NCBI RefSeq assembly: GCF_007362475.1
Contig: NZ_CP041687.1
Location: 1,674,001 to 1,738,000, forward strand
DNA length: 64,000 nucleotides
Reading direction: 5' to 3'
DNA from: Chryseobacterium sp. SNU WT5
GTDB taxonomy: Bacteria; Bacteroidota; Bacteroidia; Flavobacteriales; Weeksellaceae
Below, piece after piece: positions 24,205-33,090 of the stretch; position 1 is the stretch's first letter, and every line of letters begins with the position of its first letter. The notes beneath the pieces were generated by a model. It was given only the letters and a program-made list of their open reading frames with translations, was not told the origin of the DNA and made no database searches. The translations under genes and the position numbers were made by a program.

Positions 24205-25071
24205 TTAATTCTTCAAGATTTTGTAAAGGAAATTAGATAAAAAAGATTCGTAAAAAAGATTTAGTCTCCTTTTTATTTTATTAGAAATCGAATTTTGAAG
24301 TCGTAACATCTCGAAAATTTCCGCAGAATTTTTATAATTCAATGGGATTTCTCTTCCTCCAACTGACTTTAATCTACGTCTTCGCATGGCATCCCAAATT
24401 ACTTTTCCCCAATAATCATAAGATGCTGTTTTGTGATCGTTTTGTGAAATTCCGCCACTATGAGCTCTGTAAAGGTAATTAGTTTCGTTAATGAAAACTA
24501 CTTTTCCTTTTTCATATAATTTTAAATATAAATCCTGATCTTCTGAAATTTTAAGTTCTGGATTCATTTTTTCTGTTGCTTCATAAGTTTCTTTTCTAAA
24601 ACAAACAAAGTGATTAATCTGAATAGGACAATTAAAGAAATATGGATTATGATTTTCTACTTGTTTTGCTCCTTTAAAAACTGCAATTGGTTTTAAATCT
24701 CTGTCACAAGCCATAAAACGAGAATAGGTAAGGACGGCTTTTTTATCTTTTTTGAAAACAGAAATACTCCTTTCAATGGCAGTAGGAAGTATGGCATCAT
24801 CGGGATCAACATATCCTAAAATTTCACCAGTGGCACATTCAATTAATTTATTTTTTGTAAATCCAACCCCTTGATTGTTGTGGTTTTCAAAAAAATTAAA
24901 GCGGTGATCACCTTTAATTATTGTTTTAATTAAGTTTTTCTCCGCTTCTTTTGAGCCATCATCTAAAATAATTGCTTCCCAATTGGTATAGGTTTGCGAA
25001 ACTAAAGAATCAAAACATTGTTTAAAAAAGCGTGCATTATTATAGTGTGCAATAAGAATTGAAAACTTCAT
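24205..25071 (-). CDS. Glycosyltransferase family 2
   Basis: A 288-residue GT-A glycosyltransferase, start chosen at MKFSILIAHYNNARFF (ATG at 25071) because the 49 additional upstream codons are nonconserved and would overlap the divergent methyltransferase gene. Motifs: ILDDGSKEAEK, YVDPDDAI for the metal, and EDQDLYLKLYEKG. Tandem paralogue of 23298-24134. A TATATTTG box on this strand (25108-25115) ends 36 nt upstream of the ATG in the divergent intergenic region, so the lower minus-strand block probably starts a transcript here. Confidence 0.9.
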   Translation of the reverse strand: MKFSILIAHYNNARFFKQCFDSLVSQTYTNWEAIILDDGSKEAEKNLIKTIIKGDHRFNFFENHNNQGVGFTKNKLIECATGEILGYVDPDDAILPTAIERSISVFKKDKKAVLTYSRFMACDRDLKPIAVFKGAKQVENHNPYFFNCPIQINHFVCFRKETYEATEKMNPELKISEDQDLYLKLYEKGKVVFINETNYLYRAHSGGISQNDHKTASYDYWGKVIWDAMRRRRLKSVGGREIPLNYKNSAEIFEMLRLQNSISNKIKRRLNLFYESFLSNFLYKILKN

Positions 25072-25172
25072 CAAATTGGTAAATTTTTGTATTTCATGGA
25101 TGATAAACAAATATACAGCGTTTTTTAACATTACGGGAATTTTGACTATTTTTACAAAATAATTAAAACACT

Positions 25173-25943
25173 GTGAGCGAACTAAAAAGAGTTGTGAAAA
25201 CCTTCTTCGGCTATGCAAAGCGTCCGGATCTTTACCCTGAATTGGGACGAAAAATTATTAAAAATATTTTTAATAGGAAAAGTGCTTTTCGCGGAAAAGA
25301 AGAAACCCAAAAATGGGCAAAGTCCAATGCAATTTCACAAACAGAGGCCATACAAACGCTCTTTGGAATTCCTGCACAGAGATTTCAAGCATTATTCCCT
25401 GCAGAATTATCTCTAGCTGTAAAAAAAGAATTAGAATGCCCAATTAAAATGGGTGGTGCCGGAGCACTAGAATTAATCTACCATGCCTGTGAATTCACAC
25501 AAGCCAAAAGCGTAGTAGAAACAGGAGTGGCTTATGGGTGGTCGTCTTTCGCAGCATTGCTATCTTTAGAGAAAAGAAATGGAACTTTATACAGTTCAGA
25601 TATGCCTTATTTAGGACAAAATGGTGATCAATACGTTGGTTGTATCGTCCCGGAAGAATTAAAACCGCACTGGAAACTTTTTCGCCATGCGGACAAAGAA
25701 TCTTTACCGAAAATTTTCTCCAAAAATACCACTTTTGATGTCGTTCATTATGATTCTGATAAAAGTTATGAGGGAAGAACCTGGGCTTACAATGAACTTT
25801 ATAGTCATTTGAGAAAAGGAGGTGTTTTCATAAGTGATGATATAGGAGACAATTCTGCCTACCAGGATTTCTGCGAAAAGAATTCCCTTAATACTGCGGT
25901 GGTTGAATTTGAAGGGAAGTATATTGGGATTTTTGTGAAATAA
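25173..25943 (+). CDS. Class I SAM-dependent methyltransferase (Methyltransf_24-like)
   Basis: A 256-residue protein with GTG start. SAM-binding motif I is SVVETGVAYGWSSFAALL, and YDSDKSYEGRTWAYNELYSHL followed by GGVFISDDIGDN matches the Methyltransf_24 group, whose members O-methylate sugars or small molecules. It opens the plus-strand three-gene island within the polysaccharide locus and lies 10 nt before the MBOAT gene, so methylation and O-acylation of the same glycan is a reasonable inference. Alternative: a later start, as the first 60 residues are less conserved. Confidence 0.75.
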   Translation: MSELKRVVKTFFGYAKRPDLYPELGRKIIKNIFNRKSAFRGKEETQKWAKSNAISQTEAIQTLFGIPAQRFQALFPAELSLAVKKELECPIKMGGAGALELIYHACEFTQAKSVVETGVAYGWSSFAALLSLEKRNGTLYSSDMPYLGQNGDQYVGCIVPEELKPHWKLFRHADKESLPKIFSKNTTFDVVHYDSDKSYEGRTWAYNELYSHLRKGGVFISDDIGDNSAYQDFCEKNSLNTAVVEFEGKYIGIFVK

Positions 25944-25953
25944 GTTTTACATA

Positions 25954-27387
25954 ATGCTTTTTAACTCTCTTGATTTCGCAATTTTTCTACCAATTGTATT
26001 TGGTCTCTATTGGTTTGTGACGAACAAGAATTTGAAGTTCCAAAATGTACTGATCGTTGTTGCAAGTTATTATTTTTACGGTTTATGGGATTGGCGATTT
26101 TTAGGATTAATTTTATTCAGTACAGTTTTAGATTATTCCTTAGGAGTTGCATTAGGAAAGTATGAAAAGCCGAATCATAGGAAGATCTTACTGTGGATCA
26201 GCATCATCACCAATTTGGGTTTTCTAGGAATATTTAAATACTATAATTTTTTTCTCGATAATTTTATTGAAGTTTTTTCTGTTTTTGGCTATCGTTTTAG
26301 CGCAGGAAGTTTAAGTATTATTCTACCAGTTGGAATTAGTTTTTACACTTTTCAAACTTTAAGTTATACCATAGATGTTTATAAAAACAAATTAGAACCT
26401 ACAAAAGATTTCGTGGCATTTGCAGCTTTTGTAAGTTTTTTTCCACAACTGGTAGCAGGACCTATTGAAAGGGCAACGCATCTCCTTCCACAATTCTACA
26501 AAAAAAGACACTTTAATTACCAACTAGCTTCAGACGGAATTCGCCAAATTTTGTGGGGACTTTTCAAAAAAATGGTTGTTGCAGATAATTGTTCACCCAT
26601 TGTAAATGAGATCTTTGCAAACTATCAAAATGAAAGCGGTAGTACGTTGGTGTTAGGTGCGGTATTATTTGCATTTCAGATATATGGAGATTTTTCCGGA
26701 TATTCAGATATCGCAATTGGTACCTCCAGATTATTTGGATTTGATCTGATGAAGAATTTCAACTATCCTTATTTTTCTCGGGATATTGCGGAATTTTGGC
26801 GAAGATGGCACATTTCACTTTCCACTTGGTTCAGAGACTATCTTTACATACCATTGGGAGGAAGCAAAGGTGGATTATGGATGAAGATCAGAAACACTTT
26901 CATCATTTTTATCGTCAGTGGATTTTGGCATGGTGCAAACTGGACGTTTATTTTTTGGGGAACTTTGAATGCCCTCTTTTTCCTACCACTCTTGCTTCGA
27001 GAAACCAACAGAAGTAATTTAGATGCAGTAGCTTTAGGCAAGTTAATACCTAATTTTAGAGAGTTTTTCAGTATTTTACTCACTTTTGGTTTAGTTTGTT
27101 TTGCCTGGATCTTTTTTCGTGCAGAAAATCTGTCACAAGCTTTCTCATATATAGAAAGTATCTTTACCTGGAATTTACTTTCAATTCCACCAAAATTCCC
27201 CACGAAAGAAATAGGGTTTATAGGCATCTTGCTTTTGTTTGAATGGATGAACAGAACGCAAGAGCACGGTTTAGAAATTGAGCGATTTAATGTTTGGATC
27301 AGAAGATCACTCTATCTCTGCGTTATGTTTTTAATTTTGAGATATGCAAATTTTGGAAATAATGAATTTATCTATTTCCAGTTTTAA
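25954..27387 (+). CDS. MBOAT family O-acyltransferase (AlgI-like)
   Basis: Polytopic inner-membrane acyltransferase of 477 residues with about 11 spans. Both family histidines are seen: H286 in FWRRWHISLSTWFRDYLYIPLGG-type context and the catalytic H326 in GFWHGANWTF. AlgI/DltB-like proteins pass acetyl groups across the membrane to an exported polymer. The next gene encodes a membrane-anchored SGNH-type protein, the usual partner (AlgJ/PatB role). On the strand opposite to the rest of the cluster. Confidence 0.92.
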   Translation: MLFNSLDFAIFLPIVFGLYWFVTNKNLKFQNVLIVVASYYFYGLWDWRFLGLILFSTVLDYSLGVALGKYEKPNHRKILLWISIITNLGFLGIFKYYNFFLDNFIEVFSVFGYRFSAGSLSIILPVGISFYTFQTLSYTIDVYKNKLEPTKDFVAFAAFVSFFPQLVAGPIERATHLLPQFYKKRHFNYQLASDGIRQILWGLFKKMVVADNCSPIVNEIFANYQNESGSTLVLGAVLFAFQIYGDFSGYSDIAIGTSRLFGFDLMKNFNYPYFSRDIAEFWRRWHISLSTWFRDYLYIPLGGSKGGLWMKIRNTFIIFIVSGFWHGANWTFIFWGTLNALFFLPLLLRETNRSNLDAVALGKLIPNFREFFSILLTFGLVCFAWIFFRAENLSQAFSYIESIFTWNLLSIPPKFPTKEIGFIGILLLFEWMNRTQEHGLEIERFNVWIRRSLYLCVMFLILRYANFGNNEFIYFQF

Positions 27388-27436
27388 ATGGTGGTGAAGT
27401 TCTGTGTAAATAAATTAAAGTAAAGATGTGTCTGAG

Positions 27437-28348
27437 ATGAAGAGATTTTTAATTAAAGTATTTCTATTTTTAATTCCTGTATTAGCGTGGTTTTTAATAT
27501 TGGGTAGTTTTGCAGACGGAAACACAGATAATTATTATCAACATTTTACTTCGCCAAAACCAGATAATATGATCTTGGGAAGTTCACGCGCAGCACAGGG
27601 GATTAATCCAAATATTTTAGGAAAGAATTTGCCTGATCGAAAATTTGATAATTTTGCTTTAACAGTGGTAGATTCTCCTTATGGTGAAATCTATTTGGGT
27701 GCCATCAAAAAAAAATTAGATCCTAAAACAAAAGATGGAATATTCATTCTTGGAGTTGATCCGTGGAACCTCTCTATTCCAAAAGGAACTGATAAATTTT
27801 CAGATTTGCCCGAATACAACTCTCCATTGCGCAAACTATCTTCTTATGATTCTAAACCTAATTATGAATATTTGGCGAGAAATTTTCACAGGACATGGTA
27901 TCATATTTTTCGAGATCGAGAAAGCAATGGAAAATCAAATGCTTATTTACATCAAAATGGCTGGATGGAAGTAACTGTTTCTATGAAACCACAAGAAGTG
28001 GCAGAAAGAGAAAAAGACAAGTATGCAGATTATAAGAAAATTGTTGCTGTACAACATTTATCTAAATATAGACTTGAATCTTTAGAAAAAACCATCTATT
28101 TTTTAAAGAATTATGGTAAGGTTTATATAGTACGTATTCCTTCCGGAAAGAATATTAAAAATTTAGAAAAAGACTATTATCCCCAATTTGATAACGTATT
28201 ATTAGACCTATCAAAGAAGAGTAAAATACCTTATTTAAATTTCAATTCGGATTCAGAGAAATTTCAATATACCGACGGAAATCACATGTACAAAGAATCG
28301 GGAAAGGTTTTCACCAAACAGATCGCAGATTCTATCAAATTAAAATAA
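27437..28348 (+). CDS. Membrane-anchored SGNH-like protein, probable MBOAT partner
   Basis: A 303-residue protein with one N-terminal membrane anchor (FLIKVFLFLIPVLAWFLILG) and a periplasmic domain. GSSRAAQG at about 48-55 supplies the serine block and YTDGNHMYKESG near residue 280 the Asp-x-x-His of an SGNH hydrolase triad. In AlgJ/AlgX/PatB systems such a protein finishes sugar O-acetylation, which I infer here from position after the MBOAT gene. I prefer the ATG at 27437 over the GTG at 27428. Its last 9 bases overlap the convergent glycosyltransferase gene. Confidence 0.7.
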   Translation: MKRFLIKVFLFLIPVLAWFLILGSFADGNTDNYYQHFTSPKPDNMILGSSRAAQGINPNILGKNLPDRKFDNFALTVVDSPYGEIYLGAIKKKLDPKTKDGIFILGVDPWNLSIPKGTDKFSDLPEYNSPLRKLSSYDSKPNYEYLARNFHRTWYHIFRDRESNGKSNAYLHQNGWMEVTVSMKPQEVAEREKDKYADYKKIVAVQHLSKYRLESLEKTIYFLKNYGKVYIVRIPSGKNIKNLEKDYYPQFDNVLLDLSKKSKIPYLNFNSDSEKFQYTDGNHMYKESGKVFTKQIADSIKLK

Positions 28349-29278
28349 ATCTTCACGAAAATTAATATTATACAAACCAGATCGAATACTTTTGAAATCT
28401 ATCGTCAAGTATTTTAAAATCATTCCCCATTTTTGTAGAAAAGGTGCGTTTGCTATTGTAAAACTTCGGTGCATTCTGTGGATATGAAGTTTAATATCTG
28501 CTGGAATTTCTGGGTGATCTTTTGCCCAATTATCCATTTCTTTCCAGAGCAAAACTCTGGTGGTTGCTGGTTTTATTATTTTAGAATCAACTTGTGTAAT
28601 TCTATTATTTTGATGAACCCCGCGATTCGCCACTGCTTTATCTAAAATTCCTGGATATAAATTGACTTCGTACGAAAGTCGGTACAAAAATTCTGAATCC
28701 TGATGTAAGCGAAGATGCGTTTTCATCCAAGGTTTCATGCGATCCAATGCAGATTTTCTCACCGTCAAACCATCAATACTGAACAGACCAAAGCTTCCAT
28801 TCATTCCCAAAAGACCACGAAAAACATCTCTTGGATCGTGATTTTTATAAACGGTGGTCAATCGATCTCCGAAAATTTTATAATACTGTTCTTTCGCTTT
28901 GTCACTGTAATAATGAACGCCGATGGCGCCATAAACTCCCTCTACTTCAGGGTTTTTAAAAAGCTTTCTTTCGGAGTCAAATCGATTGGGTAAGTAATAG
29001 TCATCAGCATCTAAAAATGCAATAAAATCCCCGGTTGCGTTCTTCATTCCCAAATTTCTGGAAGCTCCGGCTCCATGATTTTTTTGATCGGGATGTTGAA
29101 AAAGTTTCACACGATCGTATTTTTCTGCCAAATTCTTGCAAACCTCCAAAGCATTGTCGGGAGATCGGTCTTCTACCAAAATAATTTCCCAAACTTCTGG
29201 AAATTGTAAAGCCGATTCTACAGCTTGAGTTACATATTTTTCGGCATTATAAACCGGTGTAATGACGGATATTTTCAT
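28340..29278 (-). CDS. Glycosyltransferase family 2
   Basis: GT-A glycosyltransferase of 312 residues starting MKISVITPVYNAEKYV, with ILVEDRSPDNA and the metal motif FLDADDYYLPNRF. Clear tandem paralogue of 29282-30220, 3 nt upstream: both share HGAGASRNLG, LDADDYYLPNRF and a RGVHxNNRIT segment. The 3' end overlaps the convergent SGNH gene by 9 bp, so the island and the operon run into each other without a terminator. Confidence 0.9.
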   Translation of the reverse strand: MKISVITPVYNAEKYVTQAVESALQFPEVWEIILVEDRSPDNALEVCKNLAEKYDRVKLFQHPDQKNHGAGASRNLGMKNATGDFIAFLDADDYYLPNRFDSERKLFKNPEVEGVYGAIGVHYYSDKAKEQYYKIFGDRLTTVYKNHDPRDVFRGLLGMNGSFGLFSIDGLTVRKSALDRMKPWMKTHLRLHQDSEFLYRLSYEVNLYPGILDKAVANRGVHQNNRITQVDSKIIKPATTRVLLWKEMDNWAKDHPEIPADIKLHIHRMHRSFTIANAPFLQKWGMILKYLTIDFKSIRSGLYNINFREDLF

Positions 29279-29281
29279 GAT

Positions 29282-30220
29282 TTATCGGTTAAGAAAGGTA
29301 AATCGATACCTGCTTTGGAGAATTTTTGGATCTTTGATCACGGTGCATAAAATATTAAAATATTTATCAATTCCTTTTTTTACCGCCAGATCAAACGACC
29401 TGTAAATAAGGAAGATCCTGTTTTTTGCAGGTCGGTCAAGATTGTTTAAATCTGCCCATTCGTAGATAGATCTCCACAGCAGAAGCTGCCGTTGATTATA
29501 TTTTTCAGAATAGCGCACAATTTTGGTTATGCGATTATTATCATGAACTCCCCGAATAGCAACGGCTTTGTCAATTGTTCCGCTTCTCAAATAGGATTGG
29601 TAAGAAAGTTTTATAATAAAATCAGAATCTTGATGTACGCGTAAATTTTCATTAAATCGAAGTTTATTTTTTAAGATTGCCGATCTGCGGATCGTCAACG
29701 CATTCAAATGAAAAAAAGTACCAAAAACTTTTGGAGTTAGACCAAGCAATCCGTCAAAGACTTCTTTTCCTTCGGCTGGATAATTAACAGTTGTTAAAGT
29801 TGTATTTTTAAATTTTTCTTCAAATTCTTTTTTTCCTTTTTCTGAAAGAAAATCTGTTCCGATTGCTCCGAAAACACCTTCAATTTTTTCATTTTTAAAG
29901 AGTTTTCTTTCTGCGTTGAAACGGTTTGGAAGATAGTAATCATCGGCATCTAAAAAAGCAATGAAATCCTGCGATGCTTTTTCCAGTCCTAAATTTCGGC
30001 TTGCTCCTGCACCATGATTTCCTTTGTCAGAATGTTGAAAAAGTTGAACTTTGGAATTTTCTGCTGCCAATTTCTTACTGATTTGCAAAGAATCATCCGT
30101 CGAGCAATCTTCAATCAGTAGAATTTCATTTACTTCCTCAAACTGCAAGGCAGATTCTACAGCTTTCTTTAAAAAAGCAGAAGCATTGTAAACCGGAATG
30201 ATGACCGTTATTTTCAGCAT
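29282..30220 (-). CDS. Glycosyltransferase family 2
   Basis: A 312-residue GT-A glycosyltransferase. Start placed at the ATG at 30220 (MLKITVIIPVYNASAF), 5 nt after the asnB stop; the longer frame would overlap asnB by 55 nt. Motifs: LLIEDCSTDDS and FLDADDYYLPNRF. Paralogue of the downstream gene, presumably transferring a related sugar or the same sugar to a different acceptor. Confidence 0.9.
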   Translation of the reverse strand: MLKITVIIPVYNASAFLKKAVESALQFEEVNEILLIEDCSTDDSLQISKKLAAENSKVQLFQHSDKGNHGAGASRNLGLEKASQDFIAFLDADDYYLPNRFNAERKLFKNEKIEGVFGAIGTDFLSEKGKKEFEEKFKNTTLTTVNYPAEGKEVFDGLLGLTPKVFGTFFHLNALTIRRSAILKNKLRFNENLRVHQDSDFIIKLSYQSYLRSGTIDKAVAIRGVHDNNRITKIVRYSEKYNQRQLLLWRSIYEWADLNNLDRPAKNRIFLIYRSFDLAVKKGIDKYFNILCTVIKDPKILQSRYRFTFLNR

Positions 30221-30225
30221 TTTTT

Positions 30226-32022
30226 TTAAATAAAATCCTTGTAATTTTCTGCCCAAATCGCCAACTGCAACAAATTCCAATGTTTTTTGTCTTTATTCAA
30301 ATGTTTTTGGGTGGTTTTGAAATCGATATAATTAAAAACTTTGTGGGAAGAATTTTTCAGTAATTCATCTGATAATTTTATTAGACTTTCTTCTTCAAAC
30401 CAGCTTTCTACGGAAGACCCAAATCCTTGTTTACCACGATTTCTGATGTTTTCTGTCCAATAATTTTGCATCGTTTCCCGCAGAATTATTTTATCTCTGT
30501 TAGAATTTAATTTTAAATTGTCTGGAAGTTGAATGCAAAATTCTGCAAAGTCTTTATCCAAAAACGGCGTTCTTACTTCAAGAGAATTTGCCATCGCCAT
30601 TCGATCAGATTTCATGAGCATATTTCCTGGCACATATTTTTCCAGATCCACCCGCATTATGTCGTTGATAGAATTTGAGTTAATGTTAAAACTGTATTCC
30701 TGCTGAAAATCTGTCTTTATTCCCAAAGCATTTCTTTCCGTTTTGGAAAAATAATTCCGAACATTATTTTGATGAAAATCCAGAATATTTTTATACATCG
30801 AATTTTGTTTTGTGATGTAAGAAGTTTCCCGAAATTTTCCAAATTGTTTCAGGCCAAATTTCAATAAAGCATTATTGTAAGAAAAATGATCTTTCATTTC
30901 TTGTTCCACCGTATAAAAGTGATAACCACCAAAAAGTTCATCACCCACATCGCCAGAAAGCACCACCTTTAGATGTCTTGCAGCAGCCTGGCAAATTTTA
31001 AACTGAGGCGTATAGCTCATATCTGCAAATGGTTCATCAAAAAAAGGCGATATTTTTTTTAGATCTTCAGCAATATCTCCACGGTTTTCGTGAATTTCGA
31101 TATGATTGGTTTTGTATTTTCGGGCAATTTCTTCTGCAAATTTCAGTTCGCTTTTTTCTCCAGAATATCCGAAAATGATGGTCGTTTGTTTTGATTTGAA
31201 TTTATTAACCATTGCAACAATGGTGGAGGAATCTAAGCCGCCACTCAGAAAACTACCCACTTCTACATCAGCGATCAACTGTTTTTGAACCGCGTTTTTT
31301 AACAAATGAGAAAATTCTTCTTTGGCTTCAGAAAGATTAATTTTCAAATCATTTTTTGGAAGATTATAATATCTTTTTTGCTGAATTTCATCATTGGCAA
31401 AAACCAAAAAATGAGCGGGAGGAAGCGTTAAAATATTAGAATAAATGGTTTGTTGAGCATTCACATAACCATATTGTAAAAAATGAGAGATAGCTGCTTG
31501 ATTCACGATTGGCTTTATCAATCCAGAAGCCAGAATCGCTTTAATTTCAGAAGCAAAAATAAATTCACCATTCTTTCCACGAGCGTAGTAAAAAGGTTTT
31601 TCTCCAAATCGGTCTCTTGCACAAAATAACTCCTGTTTTTCTTCGTCCCAAATGGCAAAAGCGAACATTCCGGGAAGCTCATCTAGTAATGACTTTCCTT
31701 TTGCTTCATACATCGCAAGAATAACTTCTGTATCAGAAGTTCCGCGGTATTCGTAATCAGCATATTTTTTCTTTAAACCTTGATACCCGTATATTTCACC
31801 ATTGAGTACGATGCATTCTTTGCCGGTATTTGAAAACATAGGTTGTTTCCCTGTTTCTGTAAGATCTACAATAGACAATCTCCGGTGACCTAGAGCAGCG
31901 TTTTCTAAAAATACATGATGTGTAGAATCTGGACCGCGATGTGCGATTGCATCGGTCATATTCTGAATTTCTTCAGCGTAATTTTTAGAGTTTGGAGTTA
32001 TGATTCCGGCTATTCCGCACAT
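30226..32022 (-). CDS. asnB: Asparagine synthase (glutamine-hydrolysing), AsnB type
   Basis: A 598-residue amidotransferase. MCGIAGII provides the N-terminal nucleophile C2 of the glutaminase domain (about 1-200); the synthetase domain has the PP-loop SFLSGGLDSST (S260-T267). In polysaccharide loci AsnB-like enzymes often amidate uronic acids rather than make free asparagine, and ugd in this locus would supply UDP-glucuronate; this link is an inference. Located within the glycosyltransferase operon, 5 nt and 17 nt from its neighbours. Confidence 0.92.
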   Translation of the reverse strand: MCGIAGIITPNSKNYAEEIQNMTDAIAHRGPDSTHHVFLENAALGHRRLSIVDLTETGKQPMFSNTGKECIVLNGEIYGYQGLKKKYADYEYRGTSDTEVILAMYEAKGKSLLDELPGMFAFAIWDEEKQELFCARDRFGEKPFYYARGKNGEFIFASEIKAILASGLIKPIVNQAAISHFLQYGYVNAQQTIYSNILTLPPAHFLVFANDEIQQKRYYNLPKNDLKINLSEAKEEFSHLLKNAVQKQLIADVEVGSFLSGGLDSSTIVAMVNKFKSKQTTIIFGYSGEKSELKFAEEIARKYKTNHIEIHENRGDIAEDLKKISPFFDEPFADMSYTPQFKICQAAARHLKVVLSGDVGDELFGGYHFYTVEQEMKDHFSYNNALLKFGLKQFGKFRETSYITKQNSMYKNILDFHQNNVRNYFSKTERNALGIKTDFQQEYSFNINSNSINDIMRVDLEKYVPGNMLMKSDRMAMANSLEVRTPFLDKDFAEFCIQLPDNLKLNSNRDKIILRETMQNYWTENIRNRGKQGFGSSVESWFEEESLIKLSDELLKNSSHKVFNYIDFKTTQKHLNKDKKHWNLLQLAIWAENYKDFI

Positions 32023-32039
32023 GGTTTATTGATAAAAAA

Positions 32040-33002
32040 TTAATCTAAAAATACTTTTTTAAACTTGTCCATCACAGTAATTGGTAGAAATTTCTGGTAA
32101 TTTTCTATAGCATTCAAACTCAAATCTGAATCGAGAAGAAGGTCTTTCAAATCCTTGCTGTCTCGGTAATAGTATGCTTTGTCTTTCAATTCCATGATAT
32201 GTGCTTTTTCTGGCGAATTTGCAAAAGTAAGGATTGGTTTTCCCATTATCGCAAATTCTGCCACCGTAATTCCAAAAGTTTCGCCGCGTTCTCTTGCATG
32301 CAGCAATGCATCACACGTATTGATGAATTTCTGTTTCATCACAATATCAGAAGTCGGAGGTAGAAATATTACATTTGGCAAAGATCTATTCCACCATTTT
32401 GTTTGTATAAAAGAATCTACAGCCATATACAAAAAATAAATATCCTTATATTTTGATGCAATCTTTTCTACCGTTTTTTGTGCAAATTGAATGTTGAAAC
32501 TTTGTGCACCTCCGAAATATCCAAATACTTTTGCGGACCTTGGAATATTTAGTTCTGCTTTCAAATCTTCCGAGATTTTTTTTTCAAAATTGACCATGTG
32601 TGGCACAAAAGGTGATTTTCCAGCGGTCATTTCTTCGCTTAACCATTCCGAAACGTAGGCATACACATCTCCATGAGGTTCAAAATGTTTGAAAACAGAA
32701 TGAACCACCGATTTGCATTCTTTGGTTTCTATACCATCAATGTCGCCGTTTTTGATGGCGTAAAATAAATCGATATCATTTTTTTTGATGATGGAATCCA
32801 CTTCTTTAAAGTCCGAATAATCAATAACTTGAAATCTTTTTTTAAATTTTTCTATTCCAGAAATATGGTTTGTGGGAAGCGTTTTGTCGTAGATAATCAA
32901 AGATTCATTGCCCAAATATCTTTCATTGAAATCTGCATAATCGTATAGCGCGATGGAAGTTCCGCGATAGTTGAGTTCGTTTTCGTGAAATAATATTTTC
33001 AT
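32040..33002 (-). CDS. Glycosyltransferase family 4-like protein
   Basis: A 320-residue protein whose C-terminal half has the GT-B donor-domain layout: KVFGYFGGAQSFNIQF, VIFLPPTSDIVMKQKFINTCDALLHARE-type segment and the E-x7-E motif in RGETFGITVAEFAIMGKPIL. The N-terminal half is shorter and poorly conserved compared with classical GT4 proteins (usually about 370 residues). Within the operon, upstream of asnB by 17 nt. Donor and acceptor unknown. Confidence 0.75.
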   Translation of the reverse strand: MKILFHENELNYRGTSIALYDYADFNERYLGNESLIIYDKTLPTNHISGIEKFKKRFQVIDYSDFKEVDSIIKKNDIDLFYAIKNGDIDGIETKECKSVVHSVFKHFEPHGDVYAYVSEWLSEEMTAGKSPFVPHMVNFEKKISEDLKAELNIPRSAKVFGYFGGAQSFNIQFAQKTVEKIASKYKDIYFLYMAVDSFIQTKWWNRSLPNVIFLPPTSDIVMKQKFINTCDALLHARERGETFGITVAEFAIMGKPILTFANSPEKAHIMELKDKAYYYRDSKDLKDLLLDSDLSLNAIENYQKFLPITVMDKFKKVFLD

Positions 33003-33026
33003 ACAATACGGTAATTTTTAACGCAA

Positions 33027-33075
33027 CGAGCGCAAAAATCTTTTAATGATATTCTGCATATTTTTCGAGCGCAAA
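33027..33075. repeat. CGAGCGCAAA repeated in the 88-nt gap upstream of a GT4 gene
   Basis: The decamer CGAGCGCAAA occurs at 33027-33036 and 33066-33075 in direct orientation, in an AT-rich gap. A 20-codon minus-strand frame between them (starting MPLRSKN, ending IIKRFLRSLR) resembles the end of the neighbouring glycosyltransferase (IIKRIKNLK), perhaps a remnant. Confidence 0.35.
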
Positions 33076-33090
33076 GGCATTTTCAAAGGG

